DNA of 64,000 bases from Meloidogyne chitwoodi (Eukaryota; Nematoda; Chromadorea; Rhabditida; Meloidogynidae): NCBI GenBank assembly GCA_015183035.1, contig JACZZP010000017.1:1240001-1304000 (forward strand), read 5' to 3'. Position 1 is the first letter of the stretch. Each line of letters opens with the position of its first letter. Shown piece by piece: positions 24,656 through 37,303 of the stretch. The notes beneath the pieces were generated by a model. That model saw nothing but the letters and a program-made list of their open reading frames with translations. It ran no database searches and was not told the origin of the DNA. The position numbers were made by a program, and so were the translations under genes.

Positions 24656-25603
24656 ATGTCGCAAGAGCCCCGTACTCCATGGTCAAGATGGGATCTTCCA
24701 TATTCAGGTATTTCCTCTCAAATATGAGGCTTTTGTTCTATAAATGAAACTACCGGATTTTACTTAATTTTGACATTTTCCTAAAAAAACATTACGTACA
24801 GACAGCAACTTTTAATTATACCAATCACTACTAATATAAGGGGATATTGTAATAAAAAAGAGTAAAAAGTAGGTATTAGATAAGTAATTGACTAATGTTA
24901 GTGACGTTTGAAACCTAACCACTTTTATTATAAAAAACGTAAAAAATAACAGATACAACCCAGAAGAATCATTTAACTGATAAAGACAGTGAGTTACAGC
25001 TTTATGATCCATCATACTCTAACTCAGTTTCTGGACAATCTCTTCCTAGCGATGCTACTTTTGAGACAATAAAGGATGCAACATTAGTTACAAAAGAAAT
25101 AAATGGTTATTGTTAAATATGTAATAATTTAATATTTATTCCAAATTTAAGAGCATGACCCGTCATTTTATAATTGTATTTATGGAATTCCAAACAGTGT
25201 TCAGCAGGTTTTTTTTACAGATTTATTTATTTATTGTTTGCTCTATAGACTTTTTTACATTATTTTATTGTCTTCATTTTTGTAATAGGTCATACAAGAA
25301 TGTCATATTGATGTTGATTGCTGTGAAAAAACATGCTGTGATTCGAATTGGTTTCTAATTAATCTAATCCTAATTTAATTTCAATAATTAAATTTTAGGA
25401 AAACTAAATATACATTGGTTATTGGATTATTGGCATTATTTTGTCTTCTTGTTATAATTTCCCTTATTGTTTGGATTATTGTTTGGCTAATAAATCGTAG
25501 AAAAGACAGGAAACAAAGGCAAGAAATTGAGGAGGAAAATATTAATAATCAAAATCCACCTAATCATTTACAAATAAATACATTAGAAAACCGTCTCTAT
25601 TAA
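24656..25603 (+). CDS. Unrecognised single-pass membrane protein with a CC...CC motif, 175 aa
   Basis: Five exons (24656-24707, 24953-25105, 25152-25207, 25289-25350, 25399-25603) join in frame and end TAA. The first 70 residues are hydrophilic (MSQEPRTPWSRWDLPYS at the start). A Cys-rich stretch follows (ECHIDVDCCEKTCCDSNW), then a long hydrophobic helix at about residues 112-140 (VIGLLALFCLLVIISLIVWI), then a basic NRRKDRKQRQ and an Asn-rich tail. No signal peptide is seen, so this is a type III-like or tail-side-in single-pass protein. Closely spaced Cys pairs just before a membrane helix recall Shisa/CYSTM-like proteins, but the match is only in style. Nematode-restricted family likely; function unknown. 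Confidence 0.75.
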
Positions 25604-26134
25604 TTAATTAACAAAAATATTTTTTAAATAAAATAATGAAATATTGTCATACAATTATTTGATATTTTGTTTTGCTCAAGTAAACTAACATAAGTATGAA
25701 TATGTCTTTTTATATAATCAATTGAATAAAATTTTACATAATATTCCGAAAATTTTTAATTATAAAAAATTTTTTGTTGTAGAAAATTTCTGTAAAATTT
25801 TAAATTGATTTACATCCGAATGTGATTTGATATGAAATATAAGTAAAAAGTATTGAACTTAAAATATTTAATTAGGTAATTAATTAATTAATATTTTTAT
25901 TAAATTATTTTAATTTAATATTTAATTAATTTATTTGTGTTTAATTTATATAGAGAATTTAAATTCATTTCTCAATTTTTATCTCTCAATGAAATCTTTA
26001 TCCATTTATTAAACGAAATTTGTCTAATTTGCAAATATTGACCTGAAATATTGATGGAACGCCTCCTTTTTATTTTAAAATATTTATTAATGTTTCTATT
26101 TACTTAAAAAAAATAAATTTATTAATAAAATAAA
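25604..26134. other. Intergenic
   Basis: AT-rich 3' region of the membrane-protein gene and upstream region of the transporter. Nothing else recognised. Confidence 0.5.
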
Positions 26135-27776
26135 ATGACAACCTCAACAAATTTATCACCGATTTTCTACAAACAATTGGGAATTATATTATTAACATTG
26201 CAACAATCAAGGCAATACTAAATATAATTAAATTAAATATTAACGTTAAAATATTTTTATTTAGCATGCCTTTATTAGTTAGAGCCTCGCGAGACAGAGA
26301 TAATGCATTCATAACAACAGTGTAAATTAATTTAATTTTTAAATTAAATAATATTTGAGTTTTTTCTTAAATAATTTTTCGAAATAATTATGACACAATA
26401 ATTTAATAAAAATAAAATTTTTATTTTATTTAGAAATGTTTTTTTCATGGATTTATTTAAATTAATTGCCTGTTCTATATTACTTTGTTTAAAGACAAAA
26501 AGTATCTTAAAGTAATATAATAAATACTAAGAATTATTAATTATTATTTATTTTAAAAGATTTTTAAATGATTGTAAAAATACAATTTTTGGAGATCCAA
26601 TTGAGACTGCTAAAGTTTATTTTTAATTAAATTATGTATTATTTATTAATATTTTTGTTTATAATAAGGTTTGTGCCCCTTCACTTATATATAATTTACA
26701 AAATAATTTATATTATGTTGCGCTTTCTAATTTAGAATCAACAACTTTTTGTGTTTGTTTTATATAAATAAATAAAATAAAAATTAATAAAAAGGTTATT
26801 TATCAATTAAAAATTCTTACAACTGCAATTATGTTACGATTATTAATTGGAAAACAAATTTCAAAAATACAATGGATTGCACTTTTAATTCTTGTTAGAA
26901 TAAATATTTTTAAAAATTAATTTTGAAATAAATAATAAAAAGGTTTTTGGTGTTGCAATTGTCCAAAGTCAATATGAACCACAAACAAGTCAATCCAATA
27001 TAGAACAAAGTGTTTTTATTGGAATATTATCTGTTATAATTATGTGTATTTCATCTGCATTTGCTGGTAAATTTAAAAAAATATATTTTTTTTTAAATAA
27101 GAAAATTAGGTGTTTATTTGGAAATTGTTCTTAAAGAAAGTTCTGTGGATATTTGGATGCAAAATATAAGATTAGCTCTTTTTGGATTATTAATTAGTTT
27201 ATTACTTATTTTTATAAAGGATTTAAATAGAATTTCTGAAGGTTTTTTTCAAATATAAAGTAAATTTTGAGTAATTTAATTATTTTAAAGAAGGAATTTT
27301 TGTTGGTTTTGATACTTTAGTTTGGATTATGACAGCAACAAATTCATTGGGTGGTCTTCTTATTGCAGGTATTTTTTAATAAATTAATTAAACTTAATTC
27401 TTTTCTGAAAAAACTTGAATAAAAATAATTAAAATAAATTAAAAATTATAGTTGTCATTAAATATGCTGATAATATATTAGTAAGTATTATAATCAATGC
27501 TTTTTTTAAATTCTTTTTTAGAAAGCTTATGCACAAGGAGCAGCAATTGTAGGGGCTGCTTTTGGTTCTTGGCTACTTTTTGATTTTTTACCAAATAAAT
27601 TATTTTTATTTGGAACTTTAATGGTTGCAATTTCAGTTTATTTTTATAATGGATATCCACCTGAGAGAAATGAAAATGAAATTAATAATAAATTAAATAA
27701 TTCTCTTCCTTTATTATATAAAAGATTAGATAATTATATTGAAGAAGAAGAAGATAAAAATGGACAATTAAAATAA
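26135..27776 (+). CDS. Nucleotide-sugar transporter, SLC35A family, about 355 aa
   Basis: Eleven exons: 26135-26211, 26265-26321, 26434-26511, 26560-26614, 26669-26752, 26795-26893, 26943-27066, 27110-27241, 27291-27368, 27452-27480, 27522-27776. About ten hydrophobic helices follow the SLC35A order: VFFMDLFKLIACSILLCLK, YNLQNNLYYVALSNLE, VIYQLKILTTAIMLRLLIGK, and the family hallmark SLGGLLIAVVIKYADNILKA. The acidic cytosolic tail (LYKRLDNYIEEEEDK) is long for the family. These are Golgi antiporters that import UDP- or CMP-sugars in exchange for the nucleotide monophosphate. The substrate cannot be told from sequence; UDP-Gal, UDP-GlcNAc and CMP-sialic acid carriers all share these motifs. 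Intron 1 uses a GC donor at 26212 (no in-frame GT exists before the stop). Confidence 0.92.
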
Positions 27777-30400
27777 ATTTATTTATTACACAACAATCTC
27801 ATCCAATATTTTAAAGATGAGGATGATGCTTTACTTAAATATTTGAATTAAAATTTTAAATTATAAATTATATTTTATTTTCACTTCTAAATTAATAAAA
27901 TATTTTTAATAAATTATTTTTTTATTTTAATCAATAATACTTTAAATTAAATTTATTTTCTCATTTAATTGAATGTTAAGTACTCAAATCGCTTTTTTCA
28001 ATTTTATTTAAACTTGGACAAAAGTTCTCGTCAACTTTTTTTCTTTGATGGCAATTGGATTGGAGAAGACACAAAGAGGTATTTCCCTCTTTATCCTCCT
28101 CTTTCTTTACACTCTCATTGTTGGGATAGGTGCCAGCCAATATCCTTAATGCTAACTCATTTAAAATTAACGCCAAAGAAGTGTTAATAAACTCTTCAAT
28201 AACTTCATTATCGTCAGACACTTCTTTTCTTTACTTATTTTTTTAAAGAAGATGACACTTAGTTGGCGCCAACTTGGAGATGAAAAGAAATAAAAGCTTT
28301 GAAACTAAGGATAATGCAAACAAGGAAAAAGAATAGTCGTTTCAAAAGGAAGAATTTGTTCGGGAATTTGAGCATAAGTTGGCTTTCTTATCTTTTATTT
28401 AAAGTAATAGATCAATAATTAGGAATTAATGGCTATTAGAGATTTTTTTAAAAAAAAAGTTATATAAATGATGGATTTTCTTTGGATGAATGTCCAAGTT
28501 ATATTAGAAAAGTCTCATTATCTCAAATAATCATGAACTTTAAGATAAAAACGTTAATTTATAGTCCTCGTGCTTGTCTGATTAAAAATTATTTTTTAAT
28601 TAAAATATTTTTTTAATTTATCCATTTAATTAAAAATATTTAAACATTGTGATTTTCTTTTATATAAAATGTATTTTTTTTAATAATTTAATTAAAATTT
28701 TACATTTCTTTTAACAATTCTTTAAACGTATTACTTATTCAATATTATTTGAAAATGAATAATTGTTTAAAAATATTATTTAATTATATGAATCACTTTT
28801 AGCTTTTTCTTTGAAATTTATTTAAAAAATAATTTATTACATATATTTTTTAATATTATCTTTTTTTTTGTCCCACACTCTGAGAATTGTTGAATTAAAT
28901 TGAAAGAACACAATTTAATCGCTTCATTTTATAGAAAAATGATTAAAAATTTATAATTGTCCTTAAATAAAGATATTGATATATAAATAAAAATATTTAT
29001 TTTTAAAGCTCTATCATTTTGATTGAATTAATCTCTCTACTTTTATTTAAAAAACTTTTCTCCTAATACTAAAATATAATTAATTTATTAGAGTTTAATT
29101 ACAAAATTATATTTATAAATTAATTTATTTTTATATTAATCCTTTTTCAAAAAATATATCTTTATATCAAATAATACATATATTAGCAACAATTAAACCT
29201 ATATGTCTCAATTAATTGCCCCCCTTCTCGATGGGCGTAATGAAAAATTAATTTGTTGGAGTTGTCGTTTACTCTGATATTTTTATCACCAAGGATTGCT
29301 GGCAATGATTGAAAGCTCTAAAACTTTTTTTTTAATTTTATTTGCTTCATTTCTTTATATTCTATAACTATTTATTTATTTATTAGTTAGGCCATATGCC
29401 TATTCAATTCTCTGTTAGTTTATATTTTTTGGCTAATCGAATATCTTAATATGTTATTGAAAAAAAACGAAGAAAGAGGGTGATTTACGTAATACAAACT
29501 AGAAAAAAATATTAAAAACACAGAAAAAACTTAAAAAAACATTTCTTTTAATTATTCTTCCAAAATTATTATTTTATCTTTTTTTTATTTTATTTTTACA
29601 AGAATAAATAAATAAAAGGATAATACTATAATAATTATTTATTAATAAAAAGTTCAATTAACTATATATATTTTTAAATTATTTATATTTCTTTTTGGAC
29701 TTATTAAATTCTAATTTATAAATACAGTCACCTTTTATTTATTCTATGGCTGTTTTTTTTAATCAAATCCTTTTAAATTCATTTTTAAGTATTAAAATAA
29801 AATCGTAAAATCAAAACAAATATAATTTTTTTTAATTTAAAATAAAATTTATTATTTTTTTTCATTTGAATCTTTATATATATTAATTTTCATATCTAAA
29901 ATTGAAAAAATTTCTCCTGAATAAATTGGTCTATGGTCTATTCACTAATTGGACAAAAAAACTTTGGTAGATAGCCTCAACAATTATAATAACAACTATA
30001 TTACTTAACTGCCAATAATAAAACAACATTAATAATAATTATTCATTTTTATCCACTTTTTATTTAATAATTTTATTATTCTGACACTTCAACAACTTAT
30101 AAATCTTGAATATATTTTCCCATTTACAAAAAAAAAAGAAAATTGTTAAAGCTTTTGTTTTTTTCTTGTTGAGTTTTCAAAGGCTCAAGTCCTTTACGGA
30201 AATAAGTTCCAATTGCCAATAAACAAAGGCGATAAGCAAAAAAATTTGAAAAGAGGAGCCAAGCGACGAATTATTTTTGCGCTATAAACGCGAACATAAA
30301 TAAATATACTTTGGCTATAACCTCTTGCCATAATTTGCCCTTTCTGCCTTTGTCTTAAAATTCCTTTATTATTTGAAGCAAAAGAGGACGAGTGCATTTA
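27777..30400. other. Large intergenic region between transporter and peptidase
   Basis: Mostly AT-rich. Around 27976-28430 and 30190-30400 the composition is more balanced. An 81-codon - strand frame at 27976-28221 has protein-like codons but no ATG or clear splice sites. 30190-30400 is probably the promoter and 5' UTR of the peptidase gene. No tRNA or terminal repeat found by eye. Confidence 0.45.
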
Positions 30401-33400
30401 ATGATTATGACAACGACAGAACAGAATGCTATTGGAACAATACTTGATAATGCCACATCATCAGTGAGCTAATAAAATTTTACAAAAAGTTTTTTTAATG
30501 TTTCCACGTTATTTTGGCCGTGGCCCTTCCTTTTATGAATTGGTAATTGATAAAAGTTAAAAATAGTAAAATATTCAAAATTTAATTAAATGATATTTAA
30601 AATTATTAGAAGATTATTATAAAATGTTAAAAGTTGTTTTTTTAAAAAGGTTCCAAAATCAAAACAAACTAGCCCTGTAGTTCCATCAGAAAAATCGACT
30701 AAATCAAAAACAATAGAAGCTACAACAGTAAATCATTCCCCTTTAATTAACGTTGCAGAAGAACAAAATTCTGCAACTTCAACAACATCTGTTTTACCTT
30801 TAGTTACAATAAACAATAATAATAAAAAGAAAAATAGGTTTGAAAAAGTACCATTATCACCAACAACAATGACAGCAACAAGAGCAGCATCAGAAACACC
30901 AAAAAAGACAAGAAGGTTTAAAACTTTTTTTTAAATAATATTTTATTTTTTTTTATTAAAAAGACGGAACAAGAATTTATTATTTTTCATCTCTTTTTTT
31001 CTTATTTTATTTTTTCTTATTGCTCTAATTGTTTCTTTAATATTTATATTATATAAAGAAAGAAATGCAATATGCTTAACTCCTATTTGTGTTCATACGG
31101 GTATTTTTAAATAAAATATTAAAATTATTATTTTATTTTTTTAGCCGCAATTATTTTAAATTCAATGAATGCAACAGTAGATCCTTGTGAAGATTTTTTT
31201 GAATATGCTTGTGGGAATTGGATTAAACAACATCCAATTCCTGGTAAATAATTATATTTAATTTATTTAAAATATTCAAAAAATAAGATGATGCACCTTC
31301 TGTTTCAAATTTTGAAAATCTTGGACAAGATTTGGAATTAGCATTAAAAGATTTATTAGAAAATGGACCTGAAACACTTGGCAATATGAAAGAAACAAAC
31401 AAAGAGGCTGTTAAAAAAGCAAAATATTTTTATCAAATGTGCCTAAATGAAAGTAATTTAAAAATAAATAAAATTAAAATTTTTCAAATATAAAGATAAC
31501 AAACCTTTTTAAAAGCTAATGGTCACTTTAAATAAATAGTTTCTTTAAAATAATTTGAAATATAAAATTAAAAATTATTTTTTAGTACTAAAACTACATT
31601 TATTTTTTCAAAAAATACTTTTAAAAATATTATAAAATTATTTTTTTTACTTTATTTTTAGCTGAAATAATGACCTCATGGAGAAATGTGTTTGACCAAG
31701 TACTTCTCACTTTTGGTGGTTGGCCTTCTTTAGAGGCATCCTCTGAGCCTAATATTAGAATAAGAACTGAAAGACTTTATGGAATTATGGTAAATATTTA
31801 ATTTAATTATTTTTACTTTTTTTAAAAAAAAAAGGTTTCAAAGTTTCGAGCAGATTCACTTTTTAAAGCAACTGTTCAGCCAGATGATAAAAATTCTGAT
31901 AAACATATATTATTGGTGAGACTATTTAAATTTAATTTTTAATAATTTAATTATAATTAGATAGACCAACCAGCACTTAATCTTTTTGCACGTGATTTTT
32001 ATATGCTTATTGAAACAGAAGATGAACGACTTGCTTATCGAACATTGTAAAAGTTTTATTTTAAATATTTCTAATTTATTATTATTTTATTTATTTTTAG
32101 AATTCGTGATGTATTAGTATTACTTGGTGCAGATCATAGAGTAGCAGAAAGAGATTCACTTGAAGTTCTTCAATTTGAAACAGAACTTGCTAATGTTAAT
32201 TTTTAAAATAATAATTTTTAATTTATTTAATTTAAAGATAACTGTCTCAGAAGATCAACGTCATGATATTGCTGAACTTTATACAAAATATACTATTGGA
32301 GAAATTAAAGAAAAGTTTTTTTGAATTTAATTTTATTTAACTTTTTTTTTTGAAAAGATTTCCAAATTTTGATTGGCTATTATTTTTTAATACAATATTT
32401 GAGGATATTGATGAGCAAAAAAGAAGAATTCCAATACAATTTGGAAATAATGAACCTATTGTTATTTATGGAGTTGAAGTAATTTAAAATATATAAATAA
32501 TTAATTAATTTTTAATTTTTTAATTAAAAGTTTGTTGCTCGTCTTGATAAATTATTACCAATATTTGAACCTAGGTATTTATTTTAGAGTTATTCAAATG
32601 CGTTTTTCCGGTATCGGTATTTCGGTAAATACCGAAACCGCGGTAATACGGTACCGTGAATAACTCTAATTTATTTATATTTAAAAAAAACATAATTAAT
32701 TTAATATAAAGAGTTGTTCAAAATTATTTAACTTGGTGTTGGTTTTTTAAAGCAATGCTTAGAGATTTACCTGATCCTTTTGCTTTAACAATGTTTAAAT
32801 TTTATCGAACATTAAATTGTTAGTATATATGTATATTTAATTTAAATAAATAATAAATTAAATTTTTATAATTATTTATCTTTTTGGGAAATTATTAAAA
32901 ATATAATTTAGAAAATGTTAAAATATTTATTTATTAAAATTATATTATTTATTATAGTAATGATGGTACAAAAACTTAGATGGCATGGATGTGTTACAAG
33001 AATTAATAGTTTAATGCCCATGGGTAATTAATTAATTAAATTTTAAATAATTTTAAAATATTTAAAGCAACATCAAGTATTTATGTAAAACATCATTTTG
33101 ATAATGAAGCAAAAGCACAAGTTGAAGAAATGATTGCTTTAGTAAATAAATATATATTTAAAATATTTAAATTTAATTTAAAAGATAATGGAAGCATTTG
33201 TTGAATTATTAGATGAAGAAGATTGGTTAACTAAAGAAACTAAAGCATATGCAAAACAAAAAGTAATTTTAAAATTAAATTATTAAATTATAACTTTATT
33301 TATTTGAAGATTAAAACAATGCATAAAAAAATTGGTTATCCTGATTATTTAGAAAATACTACAGCTGTTAATTTAGAATATGAACGGTTAATTATATTAT

Positions 33401-34651
33401 TATTAAATAATTAATTAAAGTAATTTTAGTTATATTGTTTATGAATCTGATTATTATAAAACAAAATTTCAATTTTATGAAATGTATCAAAAAGATATTT
33501 TAGAAAGAATTAGAATGCCTGTTGACAGAAATAGGTAATAAAATAAATAAATATTTTAAATTTTTTTATTAAATAAAAAAAGATGGGTAGCTGGTGCTGC
33601 TTTAGTTAATGCTTTTTATTCACCAAATACAAATGAAATAAGTAAATAAAATTAATTATTTAAATAAAATTTAATATTTTTTCAGTATTTCCGGCAGGTA
33701 TTTTACAACCAGTCTTTTATAGTAAACATTTTCCTCGCTCAATGAATTTTGGAGGAATTGGAGTAGTTATTGGACATGAAATTACTCATGGTTATAAAAT
33801 ATATATTTGTTTTTAATTTAAATTATTTATTTAATATATTAGGATTTGATGATAGAGGAAGACTTTATGACCAATTTGGAAATATAAGGCAGTGGTGGTT
33901 AGTTATTTTATTTATTATTTATATTTTTAATAAAATCTACAGAGAATTAAATAATTAAGAGAATAAAATTAAAATATTATTTTTTTAATTAATTTATTAG
34001 GGATAATGCTACAATTGTTAAATTTGAAGAAAAAGCTAAATGTATTGAAGATCAGGTAAAATAAATAAATAAAATAATTATTTAAATTTTTAAGTATTCA
34101 AATTATATTCTTGACCAAATTTCAATGAAAATTAATGGACGTAGTACAAAAGGAGAAAATATTGCAGATAATGGAGGACTTAAACAAGGCATTTATTTAA
34201 AATTAAATTATTATTTAATTTTTTAGCATATCGTGCCTATAAAAAATATGAACGTTTTCGATCAATTCCACAACAACTTCCTGGAGTTAATTTAACACAA
34301 GATCAATTATTTTTTCTAAATTATGCCCAAGTATTTTAATTATTATTTTAATATTAATTAATTTATTTTTAAAGATTTGGTGTGGTATAATGAATGATAA
34401 AGAAGCAATTAGAAAATTAAGAACTTCTGAACATTCTCCTGGTCCAATTCGGTTAATTTTTATTTATTTTGTTTTTAATATTTTTAAATACTTATTTTTA
34501 AGAGTTAAAGGTCCTCTTTCAAATTCTGTAGATTTTGCTGTTGCTTATAATTGTCCACAAGTATTATTTTAAATTAGAATAATAATTAATTATATTTCTA
34601 ATATTAAAGGAAAGTCCAATGAATCCTGCACAAAAATGCCGAGTTTGGTAA
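30401..34651 (+). CDS. Neprilysin-like M13 zinc metallopeptidase, 27 exons, about 838 aa
   Basis: All 27 exons join in frame from ATG 30401 to TAA 34651, with introns of 35-220 bases. The N-terminal cytosolic part (about 110 residues) is Thr/Ser-rich. A signal anchor follows ([20 protein letters not shown]), then the ectodomain with [13 protein letters not shown]. The catalytic site is complete: VNAFYSP for substrate binding, [12 protein letters not shown] with the HExxH zinc motif (exons 20-21), GENIADNGG with the third zinc ligand Glu, and the C-terminal CRVW. It is a type II membrane ectoenzyme that cleaves small peptides such as neuropeptides outside the cell. The cytosolic tail is longer than in vertebrate neprilysin. 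Intron 12 carries an 80-base MITE. The intron after exon 23 needs a GC donor at 34189, which restores [13 protein letters not shown]. Confidence 0.95.
32587..32666. mobile_element. 80-base palindromic MITE with TA target, in a peptidase intron
   Basis: Termini GAGTTATTCA and TGAATAACTC, flanked by TA on both sides (32585-32586 and 32667-32668), as for Tc1/mariner-type insertions. The interior is an imperfect palindrome of CGG and ACCG words, strikingly G+C-rich for an intron here. Confidence 0.7.
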
Positions 34652-35662
34652 TATCTGTCCGTCAAATTTTATTTTTATTTATATACAAAATTTTGATAAA
34701 AAATGTATTGTATATAATCAAATTCTTTTTTTTTAATTTAACTTCATCCTTTTATATACCTAATTTTCAGATTTATTAGAAGCTTTCTCTCTCTCTCAAT
34801 TAAATAGTACAATTTTAATTTTTTTATTATCTGATTTTCTCTAAAATACCAACCCTCTAGAGAAGAGTTGAAAAATATAACGACCGGTCGTTATATTAGA
34901 GAAAATCTGGTATATATTTTTTTGCCATTAATTAAAATATATATTATATATTTGTTTTTATTTTTTAATATTTTTATTACCTAAAATTATATTTTAATTT
35001 TTTATTAAAATTATTTTTCTTACTTTAATTCTATATTTTATTTTATATCTATGCCCGATGAAATAAATTTTAAAAACTTTGTTTGATTAATAATTTTATT
35101 GCAAAAATTAAAAAATAAATAAATATTTAAACAAATTAAATTTAATTAAAATATATATAATTTTTAAAAAATAGAAGAGAAATATTTTTAAATATTTTAT
35201 TGTATTATGTATCAAAAGATTTTAGAATTTTGACCCAAAAAGTGTTTATACATTTAATATTTCTTCTTTTTCTGAAAATTATTTTCTAAATTGTTTGCTG
35301 CGCAATGACCCAATTTTTTATAAATATTATTATTTTAAAGAGAAATTATAAATGAAATAATAATTGAATGATATTTATTTAATTTATTAAAAATTAATAA
35401 ATATTTTGTTGCCTTATTTTAAATATTAAATAAATAAATAAATAAATATTTTAATTAAAATATTTTTAAAAACATTTTCATTTAAATCCTTTTCTCTTTT
35501 AATCTCACTAAAAATAAAAATATTCATTTTTGTAAAAAGGATTCGCTTCATTTCTTTTATTTGTTCTCAAATCTCGTTCAAATACATATAATAAATATAT
35601 ATTTATTTTGAAGCATTTTTACGTAGAGGATTTTTTGAGATTTTTTTTTATTAAATTAAAAA
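34652..35662. other. Intergenic between peptidase and secreted-protein genes
   Basis: AT-rich except for the palindrome at 34833-34907. Contains the likely 3' UTR of the peptidase and the promoter of the secreted-protein gene. Confidence 0.5.
34833..34907. repeat. Foldback repeat with a perfect 22-base inner palindrome
   Basis: Outer arms GATTTTCTCTAA (34833-34844) and TTAGAGAAAATC (34896-34907). Inside, 34875-34896 is a perfect palindrome centred on ACCGGT. It may be a tiny MITE or a hairpin in the peptidase 3' UTR. Confidence 0.6.
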
Positions 35663-37303
35663 ATGTTAAAAAATATTTTATTTATTTTAATTATATTATT
35701 TAATTCAATTTATGCGTTGAAGAATGCAGTTAGAGGAAAAAAATGTGCACAAAATCAAGTAAATATTTTTATTAAATTTTTAGAAATTATTTAATTTAAA
35801 TAAATTTAAATGATTAATAATAATTTTTTTTAATTTTAGGTAGTAAATAAATTAACAGTATATGAGGATGGAGCTATCGAAGCTGAATGTGGTCCATTGC
35901 CTTGTGGTTCAACAGGAATTTGTTCAGATGATTTAAGTTCATGTAAAGCAGCTTCTGATGTATTTTCTGGAATGAAATGGGCACATAATGGACAAAGGCA
36001 AATTTATTTTTATTAAAAAAGAGATAAAGTTTAAAGGAAATGTAAAAGAAAATAATGAAGATAATATTATAATATTTATTTTTTTTTTTAAATTAATTTA
36101 TAAAAATATTTAGTATTTTATTACGTTGTTGTTCATTACAAGCAGGCAATAAAGTTTATATTGGTACAGATCTGGTAACACTTGGTTCATATTATACAGG
36201 TATTTAATAATTTTATTTAAAAAAAATAAAATTAAAAAATCAATTTATTTTTGTAAATATTTGATTACTTTAGGTGGAATAGTTCCTGAAAAGGATATGA
36301 TGGGAACAGCAGGAATTGAATATGATTTTGTTGCAAATGCTAGAACTGAACAGTAAAAAAATTTATTTAAAATTTTGTTAAAAAATTTTAAATAATTTAA
36401 AGAGGAGGTGTTCGTGTTTGGGTTTATCGAATAGTTTGTCAAACAGAGAATCGTAATAATTATCAACATCAAAAACTATCAGTTTCTCATCCGTCAATTC
36501 CTCAACAAAAAATGGAAGACCAAATGTCTAATGACGAACAACCGTAAATTAATTTTTTAATCTAACTATGTAATTGAGAAGAGTTGTTTGGTACTTTTAT
36601 AGTAAACTGATTTGAGTGAAGAGAAAATAGAGGTTTTTATAGTAGCTTTTGACAGTTTGATACTATATAAACCGCTTATTTTCTCATCATTTTGAGTGGT
36701 GGTGGCCGAGGCTACGCCGTTTATGGTGGTTCTATTATATCGGTAAGGGAGGTCAGGGATGGTGGGTGAGCGACCTCTTAATATTTATTTTTTATTTTTG
36801 TCTTTGTTGGCATTAGTTATTTGAGCTAAGATGTTGTTGTATCAAGGTCGATGTTTTGGTTTGAAGAAATGTTTTGACCTATTATTTCTTTAAGTTCTTT
36901 TATGTTTATTCACGTTTTTGTTTTGTTCTTTGGAAATGTTATTAGTATGCTGAATTTGTTGGTTAGGTTATTTTAGTTTTTGTTTATTTTTTGTAGGGAA
37001 GAAGGACGCCCGAAGGGCACCAACTTCGCTAGTTTATTTAAAAAAGTAATTAATTAATTTAAAATATTTATTGAATGTTTTTTTATTTATAAAATTTTAG
37101 AATTTCTGAAGTTCAGGAAGAAAAAAAATTACAAAAGGATGAAATAACTGAAAATAAAGAAGATGAAGTAGAAGAACAATCTGTTCCTAATCCTCTCCAA
37201 TATCGGTTTAAAAAAAATAAAAAAAATTATTTAAAAATTTAAATTTTTCAGTCCACGAAGAAATAATCAAAAAGATTCATCTCCCGCCAATCGAGTAATT
37301 TAA
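35663..37303 (+). CDS. Secreted Cys-rich protein, 238 aa, unrecognised
   Basis: Seven exons (35663-35758, 35840-35997, 36114-36199, 36274-36352, 36403-36543, 37101-37205, 37252-37303). A clear signal peptide (MLKNILFILIILFNSIYA) leads to a compact domain of about 140 residues with eight or nine Cys: ECGPLPCGSTGIC, SCKAASD, SILLRCCS and YRIVC at its end, with YDFVANARTEQGGVRVWVY in between. An acidic Glu/Lys/Gln tail without Cys ends the protein. The layout suggests an extracellular, disulphide-bonded domain. It faintly recalls nematode hedgehog-related N-domains, but I would not assign it. Intron 2 needs a GC donor at 35998. Intron 5 contains a Helitron. Confidence 0.8.
36561..37032 (+). mobile_element. 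Non-autonomous Helitron, copy 2, in an intron
   Basis: Starts TCTAACTATGTAATTGAG after an A; ends with the hairpin GCCC-GAA-GGGC (37008-37018), 10 bases, then CTAG and a T. It shares ATACTATATAAACCGCTTAT, GGTAAGGGAGGTCAGGGATG and the 3' end with copy 1. It lies within intron 5 of the secreted-protein gene, and the splice sites at 36544 and 37100 are native. Confidence 0.82.

Noticed and set aside
27976..28221. 81-codon - strand frame with reasonable codon use
   Set aside because: No ATG in the frame, no convincing splice partners; might be a lone exon but cannot be supported.
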